Source: Tumebacillus sp. BK434 (GTDB lineage: Bacteria; Bacillota; Bacilli; Tumebacillales; Tumebacillaceae). From it: a DNA stretch of 64,000 nt. Numbering within the stretch: position 1 is the first letter of the stretch; each line of letters begins with the position of its first letter. Positions 1 through 6,980 of this stretch are shown here, piece after piece. The notes below the pieces were generated by a model that was not told the DNA's origin, ran no database searches, and saw only the letters and a list, made by a program, of their open reading frames with translations. The stretch is taken from assembly GCF_004340785.1 (NCBI RefSeq), contig NZ_SLXS01000001.1, positions 248,001 to 312,000 of the forward strand, given 5' to 3'. Made by a program: the position numbers and the translations under genes.

Positions 1-1
1 G

Positions 2-517
2 CGCGAGACGTTGACCGGCGGTGATCTGCGGGCGCATCTGAAAGACCGTCTGCCCGAGTACATGGTGCCGTCCGCCTTCCTGCAGCTGGACGCGTTTCCG
101 CTGACCGGCAACGGCAAGATCGACCGCCGCGCCCTGCCTGCGCCGGAGACGGGCCGCCGCGATGTCAGCACTCAGTACGCCGCGCCGAAAAATGAACTGC
201 AGCGGCAATTGGCTGAAGTCTGGCAGGAGGCGCTCGGGATGGAGCAGGTCGGCATTTACGACAACTTCTTTGACCTCGGCGGCCACTCCCTGTCGCTGGC
301 GAAGGCACATCATCTGATTCAGGAAAAGCTCCTGCGCAAGTTCTCGATCGTGGAGATGTTCAAGCATCCGACGATCGAAGCGCTGGCCGGTTTCTTGCAC
401 GGCGAAGCGGACGAAGCGGAGCCGCAGCAGAAGGTCGAGCAGCTGCGCGACAAGGCGAACCGCAAGAAGGAGGCGCTGAACAGACAGAAACAGTTCCGAA
501 AAGACAGGAGGAAGTAA
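2..517 (+). CDS. NRPS, C-terminal fragment (end of A domain plus carrier protein), 5' end outside window
   Basis: The reading frame is open from base 2, so the gene begins left of the window; the TTG at 11 is only an internal leucine. Visible first is the end of an adenylation domain: the LPEYMVPSAF stretch and the A10 motif NGKIDRRAL, whose lysine contacts substrate and ATP. A peptidyl carrier domain follows, with core DNFFDLGGHSL and the phosphopantetheine serine at 287-289. The protein ends in a lysine/arginine-rich amphipathic helix (LRDKANRKKEALNRQKQ...). Such tails are common where an NRPS hands its chain to a PKS, which fits the next gene. The stop overlaps the next start (TAATG), so the two are translationally coupled. 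The substrate cannot be read because the specificity pocket is outside the window. Confidence 0.93.
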   Translation, partial: RETLTGGDLRAHLKDRLPEYMVPSAFLQLDAFPLTGNGKIDRRALPAPETGRRDVSTQYAAPKNELQRQLAEVWQEALGMEQVGIYDNFFDLGGHSLSLAKAHHLIQEKLLRKFSIVEMFKHPTIEALAGFLHGEADEAEPQQKVEQLRDKANRKKEALNRQKQFRKDRRK

Positions 518-3500
518 TGTTGACAACAAGAGCGTCTTTGCATGGAATTGCGATCATCGGAATGGCCGGAAAGTTTCCGGGTGCTGCGAACGTGGAGGAG
601 TATTGGAACAACTTGTGTGCGGGAACGGAATCGATCCGTTCCCTTTCCGAAGAGGAGCTCAAAGCGGCGGGGACGGACCCGGCGCTTTTGAGCGATCCTT
701 ACTTTGTGAAACGAGGAGCGGTGCTGGACGGGGCCGATCAGTTTGATGCGGCGTTTTTTGAGATGGTCGCCAAGGAAGCGGAAGTGACCGACCCGCAGCA
801 GCGCATCTTTCTCGAATGCGCGCACGAAGCGCTGGAGGACGCCGGGTACGACCCGCAGCAGTTCGCCGGGCAGGTCGGCGTGTTTGGCGGCGCGGGGCGC
901 AACACGTATGTCAATCATCTTTACAAGCAACCCGAGCTGGTGCAGGCGGTGGGCAGCTACGGGGCATTGATCGGCAACGACGCCGATTTTCTGGCCACGC
1001 GGGCAGCCTACAAGCTGAACCTGCGCGGACCGGCGCTTACCGTGCAGACGGCGTGCTCGACCTCTCTGGTCGCCGTGCATCTGGCATGCCAGAGTCTGTT
1101 GACTTACGAGTGTGACATGGCGCTTGCCGGGGGAGTGGCGATCAAAGATCCGCAGACGGAAGGGTACTTGTACCAGGACGGCGGCATCTTGTCGCCGGAC
1201 GGGCATTGCCGCGCGTTAGACGCCAAAGCGCAAGGCACGGTGGTCGGCAACGGGGCGGGGGTCGTGCTGTTGAAGCGGCTGGATGAGGCACTGGCCGACG
1301 GCGACCACATCTATGCGGTGATTCGCGGGTCGGCGGTGAACAATGACGGCTCGCAAAAAGTCGGCTTTACCGCGCCCAGCGTCAACCGGCAGGCGGCGGT
1401 GATCGCGGAGGCGCTGGCGCTGGCCGAAGCGGAGCCGGAGACGATCACCTATGTCGAAGCGCACGGCACAGGAACGGCGCTCGGCGACCCGATCGAAGTC
1501 GCGGCGCTGACTCAGGCCTTTCGGGAGTCGGGAGCGGAGGGCACCGGCTATTGCGCGCTCGGCACGGTGAAACCGAACATCGGGCACCTCGACGCGGCGG
1601 CCGGGGTGGCCGGGCTGATCAAAGCGGTCTTGTCGCTCCAGCGCGGGCAGATACCGCCGACCCTGCATGTTCAAGAGCCGAATCTGCAGATCGACTGGGC
1701 GGGCTCGCCGTTCTATGTCAACAGGGAGCTGCAAGAATGGAAGCCGGATGGAGTGCGCCGTGCAGGGGTGAGTTCGTTTGGCATCGGCGGGACGAACGCG
1801 CATGTGATCCTGGAAGAAGCGCCCGCTGTGGAAAAAGGGAATGGGGCAAAGGAGCATCAGCTGCTGGTGGTCTCCGCCAAGACGGAGACCGCATTGAAAA
1901 GGGCTGCAGCCCGGCTGGCCGACCATCTGGAACGCCGTCCGGCAGCAGAGCTTGCCGACGTGGCATTTACGCTGCAGGCGGGGCGCACGCTGCATCCGCA
2001 CCGGTTGGCGCTGGTCTGTCGTGACGTGCCGGAAGCGGTGCGGTTGCTGCGCGAGCCGGACTGGGGCGGGCAGGCGCGGGTGGTCAGCGCAAGTGCGGAG
2101 CCTTTTGTCGTGTTCCTTTTCTCCGGGCAAGGGTCGCAGTTTGTGAACATGGGGCAGGAACTGTACGAGCAGATTCCGGCGTTTCGCGAGGAGATCGACC
2201 GGCTGGCCGTGCTGGCCGAGCCGTATGTTGGCTGTGATCTGCGCGCGATGCTGGCACGGGACGAGCTGCATCAGACGCAATATGCGCAGCCCGCGCTGTT
2301 CGTGACCGGGTATGCGCTGACCACGCTGTTGCAGGCGTGGGGCGTGGAACCGCAGGCGATGATCGGGCACAGCATCGGCGAGTATGTCGCGGCGGCCCGA
2401 GCCGGGGTGCTGTCGCTGGAGGCTGCTCTTGAGATCGTCGCGGCGCGCGGCCGCCTGATGCAGGAGATGCCGCGCGGGGCGATGACCGCCGTGACGCTCG
2501 GCGAGCAGGAGGTCATATCGCTGCTTGTAGCCGAGCAAGCACACTTGTCGGTCGCAGCTGTCAACGGAACGCGCTCAACCGTTGTGTCGGGCAGCTTTGA
2601 AGCGGTGGAGAGGCTGGAATCGAGTCTGGCAGCGCTGGACATTGCCTACCGTCGATTGGACACCTCCCATGCGTTTCATTCTAATATGATGGAGCCGATG
2701 CTGGAGCGGTTCGCCGAAGTGGTGGCAGGGGTGGAGCTCCGGGCGCCGCAGCAGCCGTATCTGTCCAATCTCACCGGGACGTGGATCACGGCGGAGCAGG
2801 CGACCGATCCGGCCTACTATGTGCGCCATCTGCGCGAGACGGTGCGCTTTGCCGACAATCTGGCAGTCGTCAAGCAAGAGCCGAACGCCGCAATCGTGGA
2901 AGTCGGCCCGAAACAGACCGCGCTGGCGGCGCTGCTGGAAACGGTCGGCCAGCTGGTGCTGCACGGCGTGAAGGTCGATTGGCAGGCGATGCATGCCGGC
3001 GAGCGCCGCCTGCGCCTGTCCTTGCCGACCTATCCGTTTGAGCGCCAGCGCTATTACGTCCCGACCGGCGCGGCCAAACCGTTTTCGCAGGCGGGCAAAC
3101 TCGCCGAACTGTCCGACTGGTTCTATCTCCCGTCCTGGAAGCGTTCCGCTCCGATCTTGGAGACCGAGAACGGGCACAGGTGGCTGATCTTCCTCGACGC
3201 GCACGGACTGGGCGAAAAGCTGGTGCGGCGCCTCCGGGACAGCGGGGAAGACGTGCAGACCCTCGCGCCGGGCGAAGCGTTTGCCGATTCGCTGATGAAC
3301 TGGCGTCCGACGCGAATCGTCTTTTTGCGAAGCTTGACGGAAGAAAAGCAGAACGAGAGCTTTTTTACCTTGCTGTCGATCGCGCAAGTGTTCGGCGAGC
3401 ATATGGCTGAGCATCGCTGTCAAATTATCGCTGTCACCGACCAGTTGCAGGATGTGACAGACGATGAAGTGCTGCATCCGGAGCGCGCCACGCTGTTCGG

Positions 3501-4806
3501 CGCGGTCAAAGTGATCCCGCAAGAGTATTCGCAGCTCAGATGCCGCACCGTCGATGTCGCGCTCGGAGCGAACGAAGACCGGCTGGCCGGCCAACTGTGC
3601 GCCGAATTCGCCGCTGCCGGCGCGGAAGAGACGTTTGTCGCCTACCGCGGCAAACACCGCTATGTGCAGACGTTCGAAAAAGTGTGCTTGAAAAACAGCC
3701 TGCCCCTGCGCAAGAACGGAGTCTACCTGCTCACCGGCGCCGGCCACGAAGTCGGGAAAAAGTTCGCCGAGCGTCTTTCCGCAGCTGTGCAGGCCCGGCT
3801 TGTCCTCATCGCCGAACCGGGCACGCCCCGTCCGCACCTTGGCTCAGAGCACCTGTTCTTTCACGCCGATGTCGCCGACCCGGCGGTGATGAACAGCATC
3901 GTTGCAGCCGCCCAAGCCCGCTTTGGCCACCTGCACGGGGTGATTCATGCGGAAGAGGTGATCGGCTCCGGCCTGATCCAGCTCAAAACGCGGGAGGCGG
4001 CGGAGCGCGTGCTGCGTCCCAAAGTGCAGGGCACCTTGGCGCTCCATGAAGCGCTGCAAGGAACGCAGCTCGACTTTTTCGCACTCTTCTCGCGGACGAT
4101 TTCCTTTACGGGAGGGTTCGGCCAAGTGGACAACGCGGCGGCCAGTTCATTTCTGGACGCGTTTGCGCGCAGCAGGCCGGGCACGGTGGCCGTCAACTGG
4201 AGCGGCTGGCAGTTCGATGCGTGGCAGAGTGCGCAGACAATGATTTTGCCGGAGCTGCAGCAGCATCTGCAAGACTTGCAGCAGCGGTTTGGACTCTCGG
4301 CGGACGAAGGCTGGGAGGCGTTGCTGCGGGCGCTCGGCAGCGGGCAGCCGCAGGTGGTCGTCTCGACGCAGGACTTCCAGACGGCACTGGAGGAGCTGGC
4401 GTTTTTCCATACGTCCGCCTATCTCTCCTCCTTGCAAAAAGGGGCCACTGCTGCCGCCCGCAGCGAAGGGCGCACGCATATCGCGCCGCGCAATGAAGTG
4501 GAAGCGGCGGTGGCTGCGCTGTGGCAGGAGCTGTTCCAAGTCGAGCAGATCTCCGTGTGCGACAATTTCTTCGATCTTGGAGGCAACTCGCTGCTTGGGG
4601 TGCAGCTCGTGATGCGCCTGCGCAACGCGTTTGGCCTGGACGTGCCGATGAGCCTGCTGTACGAATCGCCCACGGTGGAAGGGCTCGCGCAGAGCATCGT
4701 GTTGCAGCAGATCGAGCAGACGGAACTGGAAGAGTTGGAAGCGCTGCTCGAGGAGATCGAGACGCTGTCGGCCGAAGAAGCACGGGCGATCTTGACAAGC
4801 AAGTGA
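517..4806 (+). CDS. Type I polyketide synthase, one module: KS-AT(malonyl)-inactive KR-ACP
   Basis: This 1429-aa protein adds one C2 unit to the chain from the preceding NRPS. AGGAGG at 506-511 sets the ATG. Ketosynthase, about residues 8-430: Cys180 in TACSTS, His316 in EAHGTGT, His357 in NIGHLDAA, all intact. Acyltransferase, about 530-830: Ser619 in GHSIGEY and HAFH at 718-721, the malonyl-CoA signature. The ketoreductase-like region, about 870-1290, is dead by motif. The nucleotide loop reads TGAGHEVG (1073-1080), and the Ser/Tyr/Asn catalytic positions are Arg1193, Asn1206 and Ser1210; only Lys1169 remains. A carrier domain follows, with Ser1358 in DLGGNSL. The acidic C-terminal helix (ELEALLEEIETLSAEEA) resembles docking tails of hybrid systems. 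There is no dehydratase, enoylreductase or methyltransferase, so a beta-keto group should be retained. Confidence 0.95.
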   Translation: MLTTRASLHGIAIIGMAGKFPGAANVEEYWNNLCAGTESIRSLSEEELKAAGTDPALLSDPYFVKRGAVLDGADQFDAAFFEMVAKEAEVTDPQQRIFLECAHEALEDAGYDPQQFAGQVGVFGGAGRNTYVNHLYKQPELVQAVGSYGALIGNDADFLATRAAYKLNLRGPALTVQTACSTSLVAVHLACQSLLTYECDMALAGGVAIKDPQTEGYLYQDGGILSPDGHCRALDAKAQGTVVGNGAGVVLLKRLDEALADGDHIYAVIRGSAVNNDGSQKVGFTAPSVNRQAAVIAEALALAEAEPETITYVEAHGTGTALGDPIEVAALTQAFRESGAEGTGYCALGTVKPNIGHLDAAAGVAGLIKAVLSLQRGQIPPTLHVQEPNLQIDWAGSPFYVNRELQEWKPDGVRRAGVSSFGIGGTNAHVILEEAPAVEKGNGAKEHQLLVVSAKTETALKRAAARLADHLERRPAAELADVAFTLQAGRTLHPHRLALVCRDVPEAVRLLREPDWGGQARVVSASAEPFVVFLFSGQGSQFVNMGQELYEQIPAFREEIDRLAVLAEPYVGCDLRAMLARDELHQTQYAQPALFVTGYALTTLLQAWGVEPQAMIGHSIGEYVAAARAGVLSLEAALEIVAARGRLMQEMPRGAMTAVTLGEQEVISLLVAEQAHLSVAAVNGTRSTVVSGSFEAVERLESSLAALDIAYRRLDTSHAFHSNMMEPMLERFAEVVAGVELRAPQQPYLSNLTGTWITAEQATDPAYYVRHLRETVRFADNLAVVKQEPNAAIVEVGPKQTALAALLETVGQLVLHGVKVDWQAMHAGERRLRLSLPTYPFERQRYYVPTGAAKPFSQAGKLAELSDWFYLPSWKRSAPILETENGHRWLIFLDAHGLGEKLVRRLRDSGEDVQTLAPGEAFADSLMNWRPTRIVFLRSLTEEKQNESFFTLLSIAQVFGEHMAEHRCQIIAVTDQLQDVTDDEVLHPERATLFGAVKVIPQEYSQLRCRTVDVALGANEDRLAGQLCAEFAAAGAEETFVAYRGKHRYVQTFEKVCLKNSLPLRKNGVYLLTGAGHEVGKKFAERLSAAVQARLVLIAEPGTPRPHLGSEHLFFHADVADPAVMNSIVAAAQARFGHLHGVIHAEEVIGSGLIQLKTREAAERVLRPKVQGTLALHEALQGTQLDFFALFSRTISFTGGFGQVDNAAASSFLDAFARSRPGTVAVNWSGWQFDAWQSAQTMILPELQQHLQDLQQRFGLSADEGWEALLRALGSGQPQVVVSTQDFQTALEELAFFHTSAYLSSLQKGATAAARSEGRTHIAPRNEVEAAVAALWQELFQVEQISVCDNFFDLGGNSLLGVQLVMRLRNAFGLDVPMSLLYESPTVEGLAQSIVLQQIEQTELEELEALLEEIETLSAEEARAILTSK

Positions 4807-4830
4807 CCGGGAGATGGGGGAACAGGAAAG

Positions 4831-6273
4831 ATGAAGAGTTTGCAAGAGCGGCTGGCCGCACTATCGCCGGAGCAGCGCGCTCTGTTTGAGCAGCAAGTGA
4901 TGCGCAAGACGCTGTCGGTCAGAAGCGAGCGGACGGCGCAGCAGATCCCGCGCCGCGGGCACAACCGGCCAAGCCCGCTGTCGTTCGATCAGGAGCGGCT
5001 GTGGCGGTTGCATCAGAAGGCGCCCGATTTGCCGACGTACAATGTCTACGGCGCGATCCGGCTTTCCGGCACGCTCCACGCCGGGGCGATGGAGCGTGCG
5101 GTCAACGAGATCATTCGCCGCCACGAAGCATGGCGGACAGTGTTTCGCACGGTGGACGGCGAGGTCAGGCAAATCGTGCAGCAGCACTTGCAGCTGCAAA
5201 TGGCAGAAGTGGATCTGACACACCTGCCGCTTGGGGAGCAGGAAGCGGCCGTGCAGCAGGTGATCGGGGAGGAAGTCACACGCCCGTTCGATCTGGAGAC
5301 CGGGCCGCTCCTGCGGGTGAAGCTGGTGCGGCTTGCGGAGGGGGAAAGCTGTCTGGTGCTGACGGTGCACCATCTGGTGACCGACCGGGTGTCGTTTTCG
5401 ATCGTATTTGAGGAGCTGACGGCGCACTACCGGGCGTTTTTGCAAGGCGCAGCGCCGACGCTCCCGGAGCCGGCGATTCAATATGCGGATTACGCAGAAT
5501 GGCAGCACGGGTACTTGACGGGGGAGGTGCGCGAGAAACTGCTGGGCTATTGGAAACACAAATTGGCCGGCAGCGCGTTCGTGCTGCAGCTCCCGGCCGA
5601 TTTCCCGAGGCCCGACGTGCAGTCGCATCGCGGGGCGCGCGTGTTTTTCACGATCCAAAAGGCGCTGGCCGCCCGGCTGAAAGCGCTCGGACAGCGCGAA
5701 GGGGCGACCGGGTTCATGGTGCTGCTGGCAGCCTTTCAGGTGCTCCTGCACAAGCTGAGCGGACAGGAAGACATCCTCGTCGGCACGCCGGTCGCCAATC
5801 GCGGGCGGAAAGAGACGGCAAGGGTGATCGGGTATTTTTTGACCAGCTCCGTGCTGCGGACCGAGCTGAACGGGCAGCTGAGCTTTTGGGACGTGCTCAG
5901 ACGTGTGCGCGAGACGGCGCTGGAAGCGTTTGCTCATCAGGAGCTGCCGTTTCGCCTGCTGCACGAAGCGTTGGAGCTGCCCGAGGATACGAGCCGCAAC
6001 CCTGTTTTTCAAGCGATGTTCGTCTACGTCGATGTCGACGACCATCCTTTGCAGTTGCCGGGCCTGTCGATCCGCTACGACCTGCTCGATGCCGGAACGG
6101 CCAAATATGACCTCACCGTCGGGCTCGTCGAGCGCGAAGGCGGACTGGAATGCTTTTTGGAGTACAGCCCCGACCTGTTCCTCGCCGAGACGGTGGAGGA
6201 GTTCGCCGCGAGCTGGCTCCTGATGCTGCAAAACATCATCGAGAATCCTGCAGGCAGAATTTGCACATTCTAA
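4831..6273 (+). CDS. Free-standing NRPS condensation domain
   Basis: The 480-aa protein is a single condensation domain after a short N-terminal helix (LAALSPEQRALFEQQV). The catalytic motif reads HHLVTDR at residues 180-186. Both histidines and the aspartate are present, but the usual final glycine is arginine. The N-terminal PLSFDQERLW core, the RRHEAWRTVF core and the late PVANR core are recognisable. It ends at ENPAGRI plus three residues, just where a module would continue into the C-A linker (compare DPAGRIGELPLL in the first module of the 17515 gene). There is no adenylation or carrier domain. It lies 24 bp after the PKS in the same operon, so it may act on the PKS-bound chain. It could release the chain onto a free amine, as VibH-type stand-alone C domains do, pass it to a protein outside the window, or be a decayed module. 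The family call is firm; the role is inference. Confidence 0.9.
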   Translation: MKSLQERLAALSPEQRALFEQQVMRKTLSVRSERTAQQIPRRGHNRPSPLSFDQERLWRLHQKAPDLPTYNVYGAIRLSGTLHAGAMERAVNEIIRRHEAWRTVFRTVDGEVRQIVQQHLQLQMAEVDLTHLPLGEQEAAVQQVIGEEVTRPFDLETGPLLRVKLVRLAEGESCLVLTVHHLVTDRVSFSIVFEELTAHYRAFLQGAAPTLPEPAIQYADYAEWQHGYLTGEVREKLLGYWKHKLAGSAFVLQLPADFPRPDVQSHRGARVFFTIQKALAARLKALGQREGATGFMVLLAAFQVLLHKLSGQEDILVGTPVANRGRKETARVIGYFLTSSVLRTELNGQLSFWDVLRRVRETALEAFAHQELPFRLLHEALELPEDTSRNPVFQAMFVYVDVDDHPLQLPGLSIRYDLLDAGTAKYDLTVGLVEREGGLECFLEYSPDLFLAETVEEFAASWLLMLQNIIENPAGRICTF

Positions 6274-6305
6274 GCGTGACACCATGATGCAGGGAGCGAT
6301 CGTTG

Positions 6306-6443
6306 ATGGAAGAGAACAAACAGCAGCATCAGCCGGCCGATGACACGCTCAAGCAGCGTGCGGAAGGCGAATACACGCTGGAGGAGTTGGACCGCCGCAT
6401 CCCGTCTCGTCCACCTGAGAAAAGCGACGGCGCGCGGGCATGA
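6306..6443 (+). CDS. Small hypothetical protein, 45 aa
   Basis: An ATG-TGA frame of 45 codons starts 32 bp after the condensation-domain gene, with AGGGAG at 6291-6296 at a reasonable distance, and ends directly before a strong terminator. The product is hydrophilic and charged (MEENKQQHQ... TLEELDRRIPSRPPEKSDG), with no membrane segment, signal peptide or cysteine. I do not recognise a family; it lacks the length and tryptophan motif of MbtH-like proteins. Its position as last frame of the operon and its ribosome site support translation, but chance cannot be excluded at this length. Confidence 0.45.
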   Translation: MEENKQQHQPADDTLKQRAEGEYTLEELDRRIPSRPPEKSDGARA

Positions 6444-6444
6444 G

Positions 6445-6475
6445 AAAAGCACCCTGATCGGGTGCTTTTTCTATT
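6445..6475 (+). terminator. Rho-independent terminator of the PKS operon
   Basis: A 10-bp perfect stem (AAAAGCACCC at 6445-6454, GGGTGCTTTT at 6460-6469) with a 5-nt loop runs into further T residues. It begins one base after the small ORF stop. The same stem sequence, with different loops, ends the genes at 37587 and 51322. Because the stem is flanked by A's on the left, it could also terminate minus-strand transcription. Confidence 0.88.
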
Positions 6476-6623
6476 TGGCGAGCGAGATGTTGCGCCAAGT
6501 GATGAAGACCCCGTCCGGGAATGCGGGAAACGCGGAAAGTTCAGTAACAGCCGCGGGCGCGGTCTTGCCCACGATGGTGCAGCCGACTTTTTGATAGAAG
6601 TATAAAACACAAAAATAGCACAT
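6471..6623 (-). pseudogene. Possible remnant of a minus-strand gene (50-codon open fragment)
   Basis: Read on the minus strand, an open frame runs from ATG at 6623-6621 to TAG at 6473-6471. It contains FYQKVGC and ends AFPDGVFITWRNISLAK. The FYQKVG piece recalls the C-terminal part of GNAT acetyltransferases (FYEKxGF), but the rest is too short to confirm this. It ends at the bidirectional terminator, as a real gene end would. Its start lies inside the 6618-6646 hairpin, so no upstream part of a gene survives. I read it as a decayed leftover of the chromosomal setting before the NRPS genes arrived, with low confidence. Confidence 0.25.
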
Positions 6624-6646
6624 GACCTGCGCCACAGGTCATGTGC
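6611..6646 (-). terminator. Perfect 12-bp hairpin, terminator-like on the minus strand
   Basis: GCACATGACCTG (6618-6629) and CAGGTCATGTGC (6635-6646) are perfect inverted repeats around a 5-nt loop. On the minus strand the stem is followed by TATTTTT, giving a terminator shape; on the plus strand no T-run follows. No minus-strand gene feeds into it in the window, so it may be a relic or may block antisense transcription. An operator role is possible, but the loop and the T-run favour a terminator. Confidence 0.5.
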
Positions 6647-6686
6647 CCATCACAAGGAAGGAAGTGTGCAACCACTCCAAGAGGTA

Positions 6687-6746
6687 GGTTGGCGGGGAGA
6701 AACGCGCGAGAGGGAACTCAACTCGTTATGCTCGAGCCCGCCAACC
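6687..6746. other. Long-range hairpin in the intergenic gap (possible structured RNA)
   Basis: GGTTGGCGGG (6687-6696) is exactly complementary to CCCGCCAACC (6737-6746), enclosing a 40-nt region with local pairing potential (CTCG...CTCGAG). It lies 235 bp upstream of the three-module NRPS start and upstream of the promoter-like element, so it is probably not part of that gene's leader. I do not recognise a riboswitch or T-box core. The remaining sequence to about 6840 holds nothing I can identify. Confidence 0.3.
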
Positions 6747-6873
6747 GTAACCGCCTATTACAGATACGCAGGGTGTGACGGTTTTCTGACGTGTTTTTGA
6801 AGAAAATATTAATGAAATATTTTCCTGCATGAGCTTCGGTTTGTCATTTCTATTTATACATATATTTAACACT

Positions 6874-6941
6874 TTCAAGCCCTCACAAAGGAAGAATCGT
6901 GTTCATGTCGTAATCATCTTTAAGATATGGAATTATATTCA
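6874..6941 (+). promoter_or_regulatory. Conserved upstream element, copy 1
   Basis: TTCAA (6874-6878), 11 nt, GGAAG (6890-6894), 10 nt, ATGTCGTA (6905-6912), 24 nt, ATTCA (6937-6941). The same boxes with the same spacings precede three other NRPS genes in the window. The sequence just upstream is AT-rich (CATTTCTATTTA). The GGAAG and CGTA boxes resemble an ECF-type -35/-10 pair with a slightly short spacer. GAAT-N3-ATTC forms a small palindrome at the right end. It lies 40 bp before the chosen ATG, so the mRNA leader would be short. Confidence 0.65.
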
Positions 6942-6980
6942 CTTAGCTCTTTATACCTTTTGGAAGCAGGTGTCAGATCG

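Noticed and set aside
4419-4964. A possible extra gene between the PKS and the C-domain gene on the minus strand
   Set aside because: The gap between the two plus-strand genes is 24 bp, and the minus-strand frame is a shadow of the carrier domain region.
6340-6594. 84-codon plus-strand frame across the end of the PKS operon
   Set aside because: It runs through the terminator hairpin, overlaps the better-supported 45-codon frame and shows no recognisable sequence.
6927-6980. Upstream in-frame ATG as start of the three-module NRPS
   Set aside because: It sits inside the conserved upstream element, has no ribosome site, and would add residues absent from the sister proteins. ATG 6981 fits all three tests.
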